Below, piece by piece: positions 62,320 to 64,000 of a stretch of 64,000 bases of DNA. Position 1 is the first letter of the stretch. Every line of letters starts with the position of its first letter. The translations under genes and the position numbers were made by a program. The DNA lies in the NCBI RefSeq assembly GCF_003438075.1, contig NZ_QSTA01000002.1:186001-250000 (forward strand), read 5' to 3'. Source of the stretch: Eubacterium sp. OM08-24. Its GTDB lineage: Bacteria > Bacillota > Clostridia > Oscillospirales > Acutalibacteraceae. The notes under the pieces are model-generated. The model made no database searches, was not told the DNA's origin, and saw only the letters and a program-made list of their open reading frames with translations.

Positions 62320-63365
62320 AAGAATATACCTCCCAGCATACCGAGAATAAATCCGATTCCCGCCAAAATGCAGGAGAATATAACAAGCTTATCGGTTGCG
62401 GCAGGCAAACTGCCGTAGAGTTTACCTGTCTGACCGTTGATGGCAAACGGATAAATTTTGCCCTTATAATTATAGGTCATAATCCACACCGGCAAAAGCG
62501 TGTAGCTCCAGCTTTCTATGTCTGTGCGGTCATAGTAATTTGTTACTTCAACACCTGAATATTCTCGGCAAGTGCTTTTTAGCACCTCTTTGCAATACTC
62601 GTCAACCCTTTGGTCAACCATTTGCTGAATATTCGCTTTTTCTATATCTCTTTTTTCAGCCTGAAATCCCGACAAATACGACATAGAAAACTTCTGTGCC
62701 TCTGACAAATCAAATGGATGTATGCACTGCAGCATTTCTCTGTCGGTAGATGAAAGCGCCCTTTCAAAAACATTGCGTATATAAACATCGCCGCTTCTGA
62801 ACAGGTCATAATACGAAGTTTCGGTATATCGTCTGTCACCGGATTTCCAGTGCCTGTACTTTTTGCCCCTTGCCGTCATATGAGAATCCTGTTGAGTATC
62901 TATGTACCAATACGGGAAATATACACCTGTCATTTTCTCAATATTTGAGTCGCTTAAAAAATCTTTGGGCAAAAACTTTTTGCCTTTTGTTTTATCCATA
63001 AAAGCTGAAACGGCTTGTTCTCGTGACAACTTAAACGGAATAATTCTGTCGGGTCTGAAATCTCCCGACAATCTGCCCTTGAGCACAACAGGATTGTGGC
63101 AGTAAAAGCAGGTTGTTGCCGCTGTTGATGATGTTGCAACAACCTCTGCACCGCAAGAATCGCAATGGAACACATATCCATCGTGCAGTTCCTCTTTAAA
63201 CTCCTGTTGAGTGTCCGCACCGCTTTGCTCCCTTTCAGCGTAAATCTGCTGAATTTTCTCAGGCGAAAACTCCGAAAGGCAGTATTCACAACAAAATCTC
63301 TGCCTTTCGGGGTTAAATGTCAGTGGTGCGGCGCAGGACGGACAGTTATAATTGACTGTACCCAT
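62313..63365 (-). CDS. TFIIB-type zinc-ribbon membrane protein (YdjG-like)
   Basis: 350 residues. Two zinc ribbons are at the N-terminus: CPSC with CCEYC (8-29) and CDSC with CFYC (68-90). A central soluble domain has GVYFPYWYIDTQQDS, a conserved stretch of this group, and two helices lie near the C-terminus (VIFSCILAGIGFILGMLGGIF). It resembles B. subtilis YdjG, which works with PspA, YdjH and YdjI in membrane stress. That comparison rests on domain layout and neighbours. Confidence 0.78.
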   Translation of the reverse strand: MGTVNYNCPSCAAPLTFNPERQRFCCEYCLSEFSPEKIQQIYAEREQSGADTQQEFKEELHDGYVFHCDSCGAEVVATSSTAATTCFYCHNPVVLKGRLSGDFRPDRIIPFKLSREQAVSAFMDKTKGKKFLPKDFLSDSNIEKMTGVYFPYWYIDTQQDSHMTARGKKYRHWKSGDRRYTETSYYDLFRSGDVYIRNVFERALSSTDREMLQCIHPFDLSEAQKFSMSYLSGFQAEKRDIEKANIQQMVDQRVDEYCKEVLKSTCREYSGVEVTNYYDRTDIESWSYTLLPVWIMTYNYKGKIYPFAINGQTGKLYGSLPAATDKLVIFSCILAGIGFILGMLGGIFLC

Positions 63366-63386
63366 CTATTACCTTATCTCTCAAAA

Positions 63387-64000
63387 TTATTCTGCTTTTG
63401 TACCGCACTCCGGACAGAATTTCTGATTTTCTTTTAATTCATATCCGCAGTTTACACAGAAATGCTTTTTAGGTGCGTCAGGCTTTTTTGCGCCGCATTC
63501 AGGGCAGAATTTGCCTGTATTTACCGCACCGCAAGCGCAAGTCCAACCGTTTGACGGCTGTGCCTGTGCCGGCTGAGCATTCTGCTGTGGCTGAGCAGGC
63601 TGTGCGCCGCCGAGCGGATTGCCCTGTGGCTGTTGAGGCTGCTGTGGCTGCTGATTGTTGTAGTGTGGGTTCTGCTGATAGCCGCCGAGGATATTACCGC
63701 CTGCGTTCATACCCATGCCCATACCCATAAAGCCTGCCATAGCGCCGTTTGAGTTTGAGCCTGCTGCTTTCATACCCTCTGCAACATTAGCTGCTACATA
63801 GCCCTGCTGAACTGCTGCGTCTGAAAGCATTGCGCCCTTGTTTCTCATATTGATAAGCTCTGTGCTCTCGTCATTATAAGAAATGTTGATAGCAACTGCC
63901 TGAACCTGAAAACCACGCTGCTGCTCCCATTCCTCGTCAAGAGTTTTAGCCATATACTGACCAAATTCACGGGATTTACCCTTAATAAAGCTGATTCTGT
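63387..64000 (-). CDS. SPFH domain/virion core-like protein with C-terminal zinc ribbons (YdjI-like), 5' end outside window
   Basis: The frame is open to the right edge, so the N-terminus is missing; about 203 residues are visible. An SPFH-type end is seen (QVQAVAINISYNDESTELI), then a Gly/Met/Asn-rich and a Gln/Pro-rich linker (QQPQQPQQPQG). Two C-terminal zinc ribbons follow (CACG with CPECG, and CVNCG with CPECG). Same direction as the YdjG-like and TPM genes and 21 bases from the former, so the three form an operon. In B. subtilis YdjI partners have a role in PspA placement. Confidence 0.85.
   Translation of the reverse strand, partial: RISFIKGKSREFGQYMAKTLDEEWEQQRGFQVQAVAINISYNDESTELINMRNKGAMLSDAAVQQGYVAANVAEGMKAAGSNSNGAMAGFMGMGMGMNAGGNILGGYQQNPHYNNQQPQQPQQPQGNPLGGAQPAQPQQNAQPAQAQPSNGWTCACGAVNTGKFCPECGAKKPDAPKKHFCVNCGYELKENQKFCPECGTKAE

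Overview
The window looks like chromosomal DNA of a low-to-mid G+C anaerobic Firmicute, most likely a gut Clostridia of the Oscillospirales/Ruminococcaceae type. The grounds are an HrcA/CIRCE-controlled hrcA-grpE-dnaK-dnaJ-prmA operon, an rpsL-rpsG-fusA-tuf operon, the [FeFe]-hydrogenase maturases HydE/HydG/HydF, AGGAGG-type ribosome binding sites and many TTGACA/TATAAT promoters. The taxon is inferred from gene content only. Most genes lie on the minus strand. No rRNA, tRNA, CRISPR array, prophage or transposase gene was seen.

Layout. 1-3962: end-truncated MATE exporter, a DAACS-type symporter and a DeoR-type repressor. 4198-11537: a seven-gene sugar/polyol catabolic operon (two zinc dehydrogenases, allulose-6-phosphate-type epimerase, MFS importer, class II aldolase, PfkB kinase, aldo/keto reductase) behind one good promoter. 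12013-16265: thioredoxin-DMT exporter-HAD phosphatase-AGCS symporter operon, divergent from a superoxide dismutase. 17016-23772: TM2 protein, uracil permease and the str operon. 24071-30166: two paralogous zinc-ribbon/membrane/leucine-rich-like proteins, Mrp ATPase, two uncharacterised membrane proteins and PrmA. 30199-36592: chaperone operon and, divergent, an ATP-grasp protein with a small membrane protein. 36662-45252: RibF, Nudix, an M14 peptidase, an AsnB with a long acidic tail, Lgt and two small membrane proteins. 45332-51231: panB-panC-panD-coaBC-birA-(HprK-like)-nnrE, a coenzyme A/biotin operon with a structured leader. 51480-52311: a small-gene island. 52465-56422: rpsT, and a TetR regulator divergent from a YhgE/Pip membrane protein. 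57002-60682: hydE-hydG-hydF. 61465-64000: a YdjI/YdjG/YdjH-like trio, cut at the right edge.

Two things stand out. The first is a compact locus at 51483-51778. It has a 28-codon hydrophobic peptide gene with its ribosome binding site inside a GNRA-capped hairpin. A convergent promoter drives a short antisense RNA through a shared bidirectional terminator, and the 5' ends of both RNAs carry the same self-complementary hairpin. This is the architecture of a par/Fst-like type I toxin-antitoxin system. The second is a family of about 440-570 bp non-coding interspersed repeats with terminal inverted repeats (five large copies plus fragments), all between genes and often between convergent genes. 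Smaller points of interest are an orphan Nif11-like peptide gene beside a 49-residue membrane peptide, a panB leader RNA with an attenuator-like hairpin, and several small genes not obvious at first sight.
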